A stretch of 43,283 bases of DNA from contig CAZTSJ010000314.1 in the NCBI GenBank assembly GCA_964616875.1, positions 1 through 43,283 on the forward strand, written 5' to 3'. Shown piece by piece: positions 1 through 7,641 of the stretch; the first letter of the stretch is position 1; each line of letters begins with the position of its first letter. The notes under the pieces are model-generated. The model searched no databases and was not told where the DNA came from. It saw only the letters and a list, made by a program, of their open reading frames with translations. The DNA is from RBG-16-66-20 sp964616875. GTDB lineage: Bacteria; Pseudomonadota; Gammaproteobacteria; Burkholderiales; SG8-39. The position numbers were made by a program, and so were the translations under genes.

Positions 1-369
1 CATCTTTCGCGCATAAATCGGCCGGCCGTCTTCGAGCGTGCGCCAGATCAATGCCTTGCCGACTTTCGCCTTGCCGCTCGGACGGTATTCCCCGCTCCAG
101 GGTCCCTGCAGCAGTTCGAGGTCGATATCGCCGGCGTTCCGGTTCGGGTCGAGGTAGGTGCGCGGCCACAGCGCGGCAAGCAGCGGCACGCCCATCTCCG
201 GCCCGCCGGCGTAGAGCTCGTCGACGAAGCAGTCCTCGCCTTCGCGTAACTCCGCCTCGCTCACTGCGGCGCCGAAATCGCCCGGAAACGCGCGGCCCGA
301 GTGCGGGGAATCGAGGATCAGCGGGAAGGCGGCAAGCTTGGGACCGTAAATCTCGAAAATCGAATTCAA
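1..369 (-). CDS. hutG: N-formylglutamate amidohydrolase, N-terminal part (cut by window edge)
   Basis: Only the first ~123 codons are inside the window; the gene runs off the left edge. The frame reads FEIYGPKLAAFPLILDSPHS near the start, then RGED-like GEDCFVDELYAGG, PRTYLDPNRNAGDID and GPWSGEYRPSG. The DSPHSG and DxNRxxxDID motifs are hallmarks of the N-formylglutamate amidohydrolase family, a zinc-dependent amidase that releases L-glutamate and formate at the end of one histidine degradation route. No ATG lies early in the frame. A TTG at 369-367 overlaps the TGA of the upstream methyltransferase (TTGA), which suggests translational coupling and is the start I chose. No other hut genes are visible, so the histidine-pathway role is from family knowledge only. 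Confidence 0.85.
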   Translation of the reverse strand, partial: MNSIFEIYGPKLAAFPLILDSPHSGRAFPGDFGAAVSEAELREGEDCFVDELYAGGPEMGVPLLAALWPRTYLDPNRNAGDIDLELLQGPWSGEYRPSGKAKVGKALIWRTLEDGRPIYARKM

Positions 370-1013
370 GCCTTCCCCCAGAAGCTCAATAGCCAATAGT
401 GCTCGAGCAACTCGACATTCGCACCCCAGCCGTGACTGGAGGCGCGCTGGATCAGATCGCCTTCGCTGGGAAAATTCTTCAACACCTCGTGGCGGCTGCC
501 GTCCTCCAGCGTGCGCATCTGATAGCTGTTGCCCTCCGGGTCGCGGTGCGAAATCGCGGTGCTGGTGCCTTCGACGTAGCTGTTGTCGAGAAATGCGATC
601 AAGGCGCCCGGGGCAACACACCGTGTTGCTTTTTCCATAAAAACTCCCATCCTCGACAACGGCACGTGGGACCACCAGAAACCTGCAAACAGCGCATCGT
701 GCGCGCGGCCGGTATCCTGCGGCGCGTAGCAATCGCCTTGCAGGAAGCTGACCCGCTTCTCGGGATAGGTCTTGGTTCTGGCGATTCGCAGTACTTCCTC
801 GTTGATGTCGACTGCAGTTATCTGCGTGGCGCCCGGCGCGATCACTTCGGTCCAGTAACCCGTGCCGCAGGCGAGCTCCAGCACGCTGCGCCCGGCGAAC
901 ATCTTGCGCACGCGCGCCTTGAGCACGGCGAGCTCCGCCTGGCGTTCGGGCCTGGCGTAAATGCGCTCGTACTCGGCGGCGCGCTGGGCGTAGTAACTGG
1001 CGAGCTTGTCCAT
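366..1013 (-). CDS. class I SAM-dependent methyltransferase
   Basis: The protein is about 215 aa with a Rossmann-type SAM-binding motif I (VLELACGTGYWTEVIA) near residue 45 and an acidic loop AVDINEEVL that would bind the ribose hydroxyls. It resembles small cytosolic class I methyltransferases of unknown substrate. I placed the start at the ATG at 1013, giving MDKLASYYAQRAAEYERIY, because this is the usual amino-terminal pattern of the family. An in-frame ATG at 1079 would add 22 residues of low similarity and run across the start of the divergent glyoxalase remnant. It is coupled to the downstream formylglutamate amidohydrolase by a TTGA overlap. The substrate cannot be read from the sequence. 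Confidence 0.8.
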   Translation of the reverse strand: MDKLASYYAQRAAEYERIYARPERQAELAVLKARVRKMFAGRSVLELACGTGYWTEVIAPGATQITAVDINEEVLRIARTKTYPEKRVSFLQGDCYAPQDTGRAHDALFAGFWWSHVPLSRMGVFMEKATRCVAPGALIAFLDNSYVEGTSTAISHRDPEGNSYQMRTLEDGSRHEVLKNFPSEGDLIQRASSHGWGANVELLEHYWLLSFWGKA

Positions 1014-1059
1014 GCGTCGGCAAGGATACAGCGGTTGGATTCGGGAATAGAATCCGGCC

Positions 1060-1236
1060 ATGCCAGCCGGGATGGTCACAGGTCTTCGGAGCGTTGACCT
1101 CGGGGTCCCCGACGTGGCGGCCCAGGCGCGCTTCTACACCGACGTATGGCGGCTGTCGATCGCCGCCCAGCGCGCGCATGAAGGCGGCGCAGAGCAAAAT
1201 CGGGTTCGCTGCCGGGCTGTTCCACCCCTAAAATGA
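1060..1236 (+). pseudogene. truncated glyoxalase/bleomycin-resistance (VOC) gene remnant
   Basis: A 58-codon frame starts with ATG at 1060. After a short lead it reads LRSVDLGVPDVAAQARFYTD followed by VWRL, the typical first beta-alpha unit of VOC-superfamily proteins of ~130-300 aa. Similarity fades after about 35 codons and the frame stops at 1236, so most of the fold is missing. It lies divergently from the methyltransferase. The type VI secretion gene begins 41 bp downstream, so the remnant may mark the left edge of an insertion or deletion. It could still be expressed as a short peptide, but a functional metal site is very unlikely. Confidence 0.6.
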
Positions 1237-1277
1237 CGCCCTGAAGGTAAGTCACACCGGGAAAGCACCACCACAAG

Positions 1278-2867
1278 ATGGCTGAGGAATCCAAGAAGTT
1301 CGATCCGGAGGCGACGGTTGCGCAGCCCGCGTCGGCGGTCGACCCGGACGCGACCGTATCCCAGCCGCTGAGCGCGCTCGACCCCGAAGCCACGATCACC
1401 GGACCGGCTGCGAAGCCCCAACCGGACCCGGAAGCCACCGACCGGCGTCCGATCTTCGACCCGGATGCCACGTTCAATCCGGCAGGGCGCCCGCAATTCG
1501 ATGCGGAATCCACGGTGCGGAGCATGAGCCCGGGCCGGATGCGCAGGAATCCGTTCGCGCCGAAGTCGACGCCGGAAACCATCCAGGCCAATCTTTCGGC
1601 GCTCGGCGGGCTCAATGCCCTTATCGCGATGGCCAATCCGATCCTCGGCGCGGTGCCGCAGATCCGCCGCGCGCTCAAGCATCCCGACTCCGCCGGGCTG
1701 CGCGCCAGCCTGCGCGACCAGATCGAATCGCTGCAGACCAGCGCGATGTCCGCGGACATCCCCGACGCGCCGGTTGCGAGCGCGGTCTATGCGCTTTGCG
1801 CCCTGCTCGACGAGTCGGCCGCTGCTACCCCCTGGGGCGGCGCGTGGCTCGACAACGGCCTGCTCAAGGAGATGTGTGGCGAATCCGGCGGCGGCGAAGG
1901 ATTCTTCAAGCGGCTCGATGCGATTACCGCCGCCCAGAGCACGCCAAGCGAGGACAACGCCGACCTGCTCGAGTTCTACGACGTGTGCCTCGCGCTTGGC
2001 TTCGAAGGCCGCTACCGCCAGGCCGACGGCGGGCGCCAGGCGCTGAACCAGATGCGCGCCAGCCTGTACGAAATGATTGCGCGGCGGCGGCCGCGCCCGG
2101 AAGGACTTTCGGTGCGCTGGCGCAGCGCCACGGCACAAGCCGCTGCGGCGCCAGCGCTGCAGATGGCGGCCAAGATCGAGGCGCAGCTCTTCGCGCAGCA
2201 GGCGGCCGGCGCGCACCCGGAAGACACGCTGCCGCCTGTCAGGCCATCCTTTCTGTCCCGCGTGCCGCGCCGCGCGGTGTACAGCGTGCTCGCAGGCGTG
2301 ATCGGCGCCATGGTCGTGTTCTACCTGCTCGCGATGCGGCTGCTGGAGGACGAGTCGAAATCCACGTTCGCTGCGAGGCCCAAGGCACAGGCCAAGGTGG
2401 CGCAGACGGCGGCGCCCGCCGCGCCGAAAGCCGCGCCGGCGGCAGCTAGCGCAAGCGCGGCACTGGCCAAGGCACTCGACGGCGAACCGGTAACGGTGAA
2501 GCAGGGTGGCGCCGGCCTCGCGATCGCATTACGGCACGAGCACCAGTTCGCCCCGGGCAGCACGAAGCCGGCGCCGGAATTGCGGCCGCTGTTGCAGAAA
2601 ATCGCGGCAGCGCTCGACCAGACGCGGGGCCCGATCGTCGTTACCGGCCACGCCGATGCGTCGCCAACCCGGCGTTTCGCCTCCAACCTGGAGCTCTCCG
2701 CGGCACGCGCGCAGGAGATCGTTCAGATCATGGCGCCGAAACTGGGCGATCCGCAGCGGCTGACTGCCGAAGGCAAAGCTGAATCCGAGCCGCTCGCCCC
2801 CAACGATACCGAAGCGAACCGGGCGAAGAACCGGCGCCTGACCATCGTTCTGCAGCCGACCCAATGA
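1278..2867 (+). CDS. tssL: type VI secretion TssL-like protein: DPEAT repeats + DotU + TM + OmpA
   Basis: The 529-aa protein has four parts. Residues 1-82 hold six spaced D-P/A-E/D-A/S-T motifs with threonines near 13, 26, 39, 54, 65 and 79. Residues ~105-280 match the cytoplasmic DotU/TssL domain (LSALGGLNALIAMANPIL, then YALCALLDE and LEFYDVCLALGFEGRY). Residues ~333-353 form one hydrophobic membrane helix. Residues ~410-529 are an OmpA/MotB-like peptidoglycan-binding domain (GHADASPTRRF, LSAARAQEIV, NRAKNRRLTI). TssL is an inner-membrane part of the T6SS membrane complex and pairs with TssM. The stop overlaps the next start (ATGA). No sheath, baseplate, Hcp, VgrG or ClpV gene is in the window, so this is an orphan pair here. 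The repeat region is unusual and may be a phosphothreonine platform. Confidence 0.85.
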   Translation: MAEESKKFDPEATVAQPASAVDPDATVSQPLSALDPEATITGPAAKPQPDPEATDRRPIFDPDATFNPAGRPQFDAESTVRSMSPGRMRRNPFAPKSTPETIQANLSALGGLNALIAMANPILGAVPQIRRALKHPDSAGLRASLRDQIESLQTSAMSADIPDAPVASAVYALCALLDESAAATPWGGAWLDNGLLKEMCGESGGGEGFFKRLDAITAAQSTPSEDNADLLEFYDVCLALGFEGRYRQADGGRQALNQMRASLYEMIARRRPRPEGLSVRWRSATAQAAAAPALQMAAKIEAQLFAQQAAGAHPEDTLPPVRPSFLSRVPRRAVYSVLAGVIGAMVVFYLLAMRLLEDESKSTFAARPKAQAKVAQTAAPAAPKAAPAAASASAALAKALDGEPVTVKQGGAGLAIALRHEHQFAPGSTKPAPELRPLLQKIAAALDQTRGPIVVTGHADASPTRRFASNLELSAARAQEIVQIMAPKLGDPQRLTAEGKAESEPLAPNDTEANRAKNRRLTIVLQPTQ

Positions 2868-3985
2868 GCCTGCTCGAGCAGATTGCCGCGGACGGCGGCG
2901 CCGACAATAGCACCGACGAACGCGTGGCGAAGGAACTTGCGACGATCCAGGCGCGCTTCAAGCAGGCCGCCTCGGACCTGGCGGACGCGCGCTTCTCCAA
3001 TCCCGACGGCAGGCCGCGCGCGGTCGAGGAATTGCCCTGGTACGCGATGATCGGAGCGCCGGGCTCGGGCAAGACCACGCTGCTGCTGAACTCCGGCCTG
3101 CGCTTTCCACTCTACACCGCCGAAACAGGCGCCTCGGTGCCGGGCGTCGGCGGCACGCGCAACTGTGACTGGTGGTTTGCCGACGAGGCGGTGCTGCTCG
3201 ACACCGCGGGCCGCTACACGACGCAGGATAGCGACCGCAGGGCCGATGCCGCGGCGTGGCACGGCTTCCTCGCACTGCTCAAGCAGTCCCGCCCGGAGCG
3301 GCCGCTCAACGGCGCGCTGGTGGCCGTGAGCGTGCTCGACCTCATGCTATGGGCCAAGGCGGAGCGCGCGCGATTCGCGGCGCACGTGCGCATGCGCCTG
3401 TCGGAGATGTACGCAGCTCTGGACGAGCGCTTTCCGATCTACGTGCTGGTGACGAAGCTGGACCTGCTGGCGGGCTTCACGGAATTTTTCGGCGACTACG
3501 GCCACGCGGCCCGCACGCAGGTCTGGGGCACCACCTTCGAGCACGGCATCGACCCGGCGCTGATCGGCAAGCCCTACGCGAAGGATTTCACCGCGCTGGA
3601 GGAGCGCCTGGGCGCCGAGATGATGGCGCGCCTGCACGAGGAGCCCGACCTGCAGCGGCGTGCGGCGATATACCGCTTTCCGCAACAGTTCCACAGCGTC
3701 GGGCCGCTGGTGAGCGAATTCCTCGGCCAGGCCTTCGGCACCCAGGTCAACCATTTGCCGCTGCAATTGCGCGGCGTCTATTTCACCAGCGGCACCCAGG
3801 AAGGCAACCCGATCGACCGGGTGCTCGCGGCGATGGCGCGCACCTTCAGCCTCGAGCGCCATACGGGCGCTCTCATGAGCGGCACGGGCAAGAGTTACTT
3901 CGTCACGCGCCTGCTGCGCGACGTGGTGTTTGCGGAGCAGGCGATCGCCGCGGTGGAGCACGGCGCGCCGGGCGCGCAGCCCTAG
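2864..3985 (+). CDS. TssM/IcmF GTPase region only, lacking membrane and periplasmic parts
   Basis: The 373-aa protein matches the cytoplasmic N-terminal region of TssM: ELPWYAMIGAPGSGKTT (P-loop near 64-72), GVGGTRNCDWWF, LLDTAGRYTTQDSD (near 113), a TKLD base motif near 197, then GFTEFFGDYG and LRGVYFTSGTQEGNPIDRV. Full TssM proteins are about 1,100-1,250 aa with two N-terminal membrane helices, a third helix after this region, and a large periplasmic domain. All of those are absent. The protein ends soon after RLLRDVVF, just before where the third helix would be expected. Its stop shares the palindrome CTAG with the iscX stop (3982-3985), so the gene appears cut by the junction with the isc operon. 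It is coupled to tssL by ATGA. It may be a decayed relic or a deliberate soluble version. Confidence 0.8.
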   Translation: MSLLEQIAADGGADNSTDERVAKELATIQARFKQAASDLADARFSNPDGRPRAVEELPWYAMIGAPGSGKTTLLLNSGLRFPLYTAETGASVPGVGGTRNCDWWFADEAVLLDTAGRYTTQDSDRRADAAAWHGFLALLKQSRPERPLNGALVAVSVLDLMLWAKAERARFAAHVRMRLSEMYAALDERFPIYVLVTKLDLLAGFTEFFGDYGHAARTQVWGTTFEHGIDPALIGKPYAKDFTALEERLGAEMMARLHEEPDLQRRAAIYRFPQQFHSVGPLVSEFLGQAFGTQVNHLPLQLRGVYFTSGTQEGNPIDRVLAAMARTFSLERHTGALMSGTGKSYFVTRLLRDVVFAEQAIAAVEHGAPGAQP

Positions 3986-4176
3986 TCGGCTTCCTCGATC
4001 CAGGCCATCTGGATCGCCTCGAGAATTCTCTCCCCGCTGCGCTGCGGGTCGTCGCTGAATTCCGGCAGCGCCAGCACCCAGTTGCGCAGATCGACGAAAT
4101 TCACCGCCTTCGGGTCCTGGTCGGGGAATTTCTCCAGCAGAGCGATGGCGATGTCGCGGGAGTCGGTCCACTTCAT
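3982..4176 (-). CDS. iscX: IscX, iron-sulfur assembly adaptor
   Basis: The 64-aa acidic protein begins MKWTDSRDIAIALLEKFPDQ and contains VNFVDLRNWVLALPEF, both diagnostic of IscX (YfhJ). IscX binds IscS and iron and modulates the cluster assembly rate. It is the last gene of the isc operon. The chosen ATG at 4176 overlaps the fdx stop as ATGA; longer frames upstream are only the fdx gene read in another frame. Its stop codon overlaps the stop of the convergent tssM-like fragment. Confidence 0.95.
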   Translation of the reverse strand: MKWTDSRDIAIALLEKFPDQDPKAVNFVDLRNWVLALPEFSDDPQRSGERILEAIQMAWIEEAD

Positions 4177-4520
4177 TTGTTTCCCCCCCCTTCGCGCTCG
4201 TAGTTGATGGTGTACTTCGGGATCTCGATCACGAGGTCGGCTGTGGCCAGCTTTGCCTGGCAGGCGAGGCGCGAGGTCGCTTCCAGCCCCCAGGCCTTGT
4301 CGAGCAGGTCCTCCTCCTTCTCCTCGGCCGGCTCGAGCGAGTCGAAGCCCTCTCGCAGCACCACGTGGCAGGTGGTGCAGGCGCAGGATTTCTCGCAGGC
4401 ATGCTCGATCTCGATACCCTGCGCCAGCAGCAGGTTGCAAAGCGTCTCGCCGGCGGGCGCCTCGAATTCGGCCCCGCCCGGGCACAACGTCGCGTGCGGC
4501 AGGATGCAGAGCTTAGGCAT
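4173..4520 (-). CDS. fdx: ISC-type [2Fe-2S] ferredoxin
   Basis: The 115-aa adrenodoxin-type ferredoxin has cluster ligands at C42, C48 and C51 (ACEKSCACTTCHVVL) and C87 (RLACQAKL), the same spacing as E. coli Fdx. It supplies electrons for cluster formation on IscU. The start ATG at 4520 overlaps the end of hscA by 8 bp and the stop overlaps iscX by 4 bp, so translation is probably coupled through hscA-fdx-iscX. Confidence 0.96.
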   Translation of the reverse strand: MPKLCILPHATLCPGGAEFEAPAGETLCNLLLAQGIEIEHACEKSCACTTCHVVLREGFDSLEPAEEKEEDLLDKAWGLEATSRLACQAKLATADLVIEIPKYTINYEREGGGNK

Positions 4521-6381
4521 CGAAGCTCGCGATGCGCCTGCCGGCGAGCGCGCTGCGCACGCTCGCGTTCATGCGGCGCGCCGCGAATTCCTCGGTGGCG
4601 CGGTTGAGCGCGTCGCTCGCGACCTTGATGGCACGAGGATCGGGTGTATCGAGGATTTTCAGCAGGGCATTTATTTTTTCTTCAATCAGGGAAATTTCAG
4701 AGGAAGAAAGCAAAGATCCATCAAGCTGCAATCCTGTCTGCGTCGCATCGATGAGCCTCTGCGCATCCACGCGGTGCTCATGCAGCGCGCGCGAGTGCAT
4801 GTCTTGCTTCGCGTGCTCGAAGGAATCGCGCAGCATGCGCTCGATGTCGGCGTCGCCCAGGCCGTAGGACGGCTTGACGCTCACCGATGCCTCCGCGCCG
4901 GTGGTCTTCTCCTGCGCCGACACCGACAGCAGGCCGTCCGCGTCCACCTGGAAGGTCACGCGCACGCGCCCCGCGCCGGCCACCATCGGCGGAATTCCCT
5001 TCAGCTCGAAGCGCGCGAGCGAGCGGCAGTCGCTCACGAGCTCGCGCTCCCCTTGCACGACGTGAAAGCTCATCCCGGTCTGGCCGTCCTTGAAAGTGGT
5101 GAATTCCTGCGCCTTGGCGCAGGGGATGGTCGTGTTCCTGGGCACGATGCGCTCGGCGAGCCCGCCCATGGTTTCGATCCCCAGCGAGAGCGGAATCACG
5201 TCGAGCAGCAGCCAGTCCCCTCCGGTCGGCTGGTTGCCGGCGAGCACGTTGGCCTGCATCGCGGCGCCCAGCGCCACCACCTTGTCGGGATCGAGATTGT
5301 TGAGCGGGTCGCGGCGGAAAAACTCCGCCGCGGCGCGCTGGATCTGCGGCAGGCGCGTCGCGCCCCCCACCATCACCACGCCCTTCACCTCCTCCACCGC
5401 GAGACCTGCGTCGCGCAACGCCTTGCGCGCGGGCCCGAGCGTCTTGTCCACCAGGTGCTGAGTGATGCGGCTGAAGGTCTCGGTGTCGAGCCTGACATCG
5501 ACGAATTCGCCCGAGCTCAGCCTGGCGCTGATGTGAGCTTCGCCGTGCCCGCTCAGGTATTCCTTCGCTTCGCGCGCCTTGACCAGCAGCGCGCGCATGT
5601 CGCGCGGCGCGAGCGGCGCGAGCTTCGCTGCCTCGACGATCCAGCAGAACACGCGCTGGTCCCAGTCGTCGCCGCCGAGCGCCGCGTCGCCGTTGGTGGC
5701 GATCACCTCGAACACGCCGCGGGAGAGCTTGAGGACGGAGATATCGAAGGTGCCGCCGCCAAGATCGAATACCGCATAGGTGCCTTCGGCCGAATTCTCC
5801 AGCCCGTAGGCGATCGCCGCAGCCGTGGGCTCATTCAGCAGCCGCAGCACGTTGAGGCCCGCGAGCTTGGCCGCGTCCTTGGTCGCCTGGCGCTGCGCGT
5901 CATCGAAATAGGCCGGTACGGTAATCACCGCCCCGGTCAGGCCGCCGTTGAGCGATTTCTCGGCGCGCGAACGCAAGACCTTCAGAATTTCGGCGGACAC
6001 CTCGACCGGGCTCTTCACCCCCGCTGCGGTCCTGAGCTGCACCATGCCGGGCGCGTCGACGAAATCGTAGGGCGCGTTCTCGGCGTGTGCCACATCCTTC
6101 AGCCCGCGACCCATGTAGCGCTTGACCGAGGCGATGCTGTTCTTCGGGTCCTCGGCCTGATGCGCCTGCGCCGCGTAGCCGGCTTCAACCTTGCCATCGG
6201 GCAGGTAGCGCACGATCGATGGCAGCAGCGAGCGGCCCTGCGCGTCGGGCAGCACCGTGGCCGCGCCGCTGCGCACCGTGGCGACGAGCGAGTTGGTCGT
6301 GCCGAGGTCGATGCCCACCGCGAGCCGCTGTTGGTGCGGCTCGGGCGACTGCCCCGGCTCGGAAATATGGAACAGCGCCAT
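4513..6381 (-). CDS. hscA: HscA, Hsp70-class chaperone for Fe-S transfer
   Basis: The 622-aa protein carries the Hsp70 nucleotide-binding domain (VGIDLGTTNSLVATV near the N-terminus, AVFDLGGGTFDISVL, VVMVGGATRLPQIQ), then a substrate-binding domain (GIPPMVAGAGRVRVTF, DADGLLSVSAQEKTTG) and a helical lid. HscA binds the LPPVK loop of IscU and, with HscB, drives transfer of the finished cluster in an ATP-dependent way. Its position between hscB and fdx confirms HscA rather than DnaK. A very long plus-strand open frame through this gene is an antisense artefact of high GC content. Confidence 0.97.
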   Translation of the reverse strand: MALFHISEPGQSPEPHQQRLAVGIDLGTTNSLVATVRSGAATVLPDAQGRSLLPSIVRYLPDGKVEAGYAAQAHQAEDPKNSIASVKRYMGRGLKDVAHAENAPYDFVDAPGMVQLRTAAGVKSPVEVSAEILKVLRSRAEKSLNGGLTGAVITVPAYFDDAQRQATKDAAKLAGLNVLRLLNEPTAAAIAYGLENSAEGTYAVFDLGGGTFDISVLKLSRGVFEVIATNGDAALGGDDWDQRVFCWIVEAAKLAPLAPRDMRALLVKAREAKEYLSGHGEAHISARLSSGEFVDVRLDTETFSRITQHLVDKTLGPARKALRDAGLAVEEVKGVVMVGGATRLPQIQRAAAEFFRRDPLNNLDPDKVVALGAAMQANVLAGNQPTGGDWLLLDVIPLSLGIETMGGLAERIVPRNTTIPCAKAQEFTTFKDGQTGMSFHVVQGERELVSDCRSLARFELKGIPPMVAGAGRVRVTFQVDADGLLSVSAQEKTTGAEASVSVKPSYGLGDADIERMLRDSFEHAKQDMHSRALHEHRVDAQRLIDATQTGLQLDGSLLSSSEISLIEEKINALLKILDTPDPRAIKVASDALNRATEEFAARRMNASVRSALAGRRIASFDA

Positions 6382-6400
6382 CAGCGCTCCTTGACTACCA

Positions 6401-6910
6401 TCAGGCGTCCAGGATTTCGTAAGCGGCGTCGATTTCCTCGCCGAAGCGTTCCAGGAACATGAGCTTTCTCACGAGATCCCCGGCCGCGACGAAGTCCCGC
6501 CTGGCGTCGATTTTTTCCTGTATCTGATTTTCGATTTCACGCCTTGCAGCGGAAAGTTCGCGGCAAATCAAATCCAGTTCGGAACCATGCTTCGCTGCTT
6601 CCAGCCGCTCCCGCAATTCCATCTGCTGCATCAGGAATTCCGGCGGCATCGCGGTATTGGTTTCGAAGCCGACGTCCACCCCGTGCATTTCGAGCAGGTA
6701 CTTGGCGCGCTGCACCGGGCGCTTCAGCGTGCGGTAGGCCTCGTTCACCTGGGTCGTCATCTGCATGGACGCGCGGCGCTCGGCCTCGCCGGCCTGCGCG
6801 TAGCGGTCGGGATGCACTTTGGACTGGATGTCACGGTAGGCGCGGTCCAGAAGCTCGAGGTCCAGCGCGTATGCCGGGGTGAGGCCGAACAGCTCGAAAT
6901 GATTCTTCAA
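6401..6910 (-). CDS. hscB: HscB, J-domain co-chaperone
   Basis: The 169-aa protein begins MKNHFELFGLTPAYALD and has the J-domain HPD triad at residues 33-35 (KVHPDRYA), then NEAYRTLKRPVQRAKYLLE and a C-terminal three-helix bundle that binds IscU. HscB stimulates the HscA ATPase and delivers IscU. The zinc-binding cysteines of some eukaryotic homologues are absent, as normal for bacteria. Spacing is 4 bp to iscA upstream and 19 bp to hscA downstream. Confidence 0.96.
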   Translation of the reverse strand: MKNHFELFGLTPAYALDLELLDRAYRDIQSKVHPDRYAQAGEAERRASMQMTTQVNEAYRTLKRPVQRAKYLLEMHGVDVGFETNTAMPPEFLMQQMELRERLEAAKHGSELDLICRELSAARREIENQIQEKIDARRDFVAAGDLVRKLMFLERFGEEIDAAYEILDA

Positions 6911-6914
6911 AACC

Positions 6915-7238
6915 TCAGACGTTGAAGCTTTCGCCGCAGCCGCACTCGTCCTTGACGTTGGGATTGTTGAACTTGAATCCCTCGTTCAGGCCTTCGCGGG
7001 CGAAATCGAGTTCGGTGCCGTCCAGGTAGGGCAGGCTCTTCGGATCGATCACCACCTTGACGCCGTGGCTCTCGAACTGCAGGTCCTCCGGCCCGACCGC
7101 GTCGGCGTACTCGAGCTTGTACGCCATCCCGGAGCAGCCGGTGGTGCGCACGCCCAGGCGCAGCGCCACGCCCCTGCCCCGCCTGGCGAGGAAGGTCTGG
7201 ACGTGGGTCGCGGCTTTTTCGGTGAGCGTAACCGCCAT
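6915..7238 (-). CDS. iscA: IscA, A-type Fe-S carrier
   Basis: The 107-aa A-type scaffold/carrier has the three conserved cysteines C35 (TTGCSGM), C99 and C101 (ECGCGESF). These bind iron or a [2Fe-2S]/[4Fe-4S] cluster for delivery to target proteins. The start is 2 bp after the iscU stop, so the two are almost certainly translated together. The length and the C-terminal CGCG motif match IscA rather than ErpA or SufA by position in the operon. Confidence 0.95.
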   Translation of the reverse strand: MAVTLTEKAATHVQTFLARRGRGVALRLGVRTTGCSGMAYKLEYADAVGPEDLQFESHGVKVVIDPKSLPYLDGTELDFAREGLNEGFKFNNPNVKDECGCGESFNV

Positions 7239-7240
7239 GG

Positions 7241-7621
7241 TTACGGGTGCTTCTTCTTGTAGTCCTCGACCGCGGCCTTGATCGCGTCCTCGGCCAGGAT
7301 CGAGCAGTGGATTTTCACCGGCGGCAGCGACAGCTCCGCGGCGATCTGCGTGTTCTTGATGCTCGCGGCTTCATCGAGCCTTTTCCCCTTGACCCACTCG
7401 GTGACGAGCGAGGACGAGGCGATCGCCGAGCCGCAGCCGTAGGTCTTGAAGCGCGCGTCTTCGATGATGCCGTCCTTGCCCACCTTGATCTGCAGCTTCA
7501 TCACATCGCCACAGGCCGGCGCGCCGACCATGCCGGTGCCCACCGAGTCGTCGCCCTTGTCGAACGAGCCGACATTCCTCGGGTTTTCGTAGTGGTCCAG
7601 TACTTTTTCGCTGTATGCCAT
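7241..7621 (-). CDS. iscU: IscU, Fe-S cluster scaffold
   Basis: The 126-aa scaffold has all expected ligands: C37 and D39 (PACGDVM), C63 (YGCGSAIA), H105 and C106 (KIHCSILAEDA), and the HscA-recognised LPPVK motif at 99-103. It receives sulfur from IscS and holds the nascent [2Fe-2S] cluster. It lies 20 bp downstream of iscS. Confidence 0.98.
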   Translation of the reverse strand: MAYSEKVLDHYENPRNVGSFDKGDDSVGTGMVGAPACGDVMKLQIKVGKDGIIEDARFKTYGCGSAIASSSLVTEWVKGKRLDEAASIKNTQIAAELSLPPVKIHCSILAEDAIKAAVEDYKKKHP

Positions 7622-7641
7622 TTTGCTTGCTCCGGTTTACT

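Noticed and set aside
4204..6462. 752-aa plus-strand open frame opposite hscA
   Set aside because: It is antisense to an unmistakable HscA, is rich in Arg/His/Ala, and has no recognisable domain; it is a product of high GC content.
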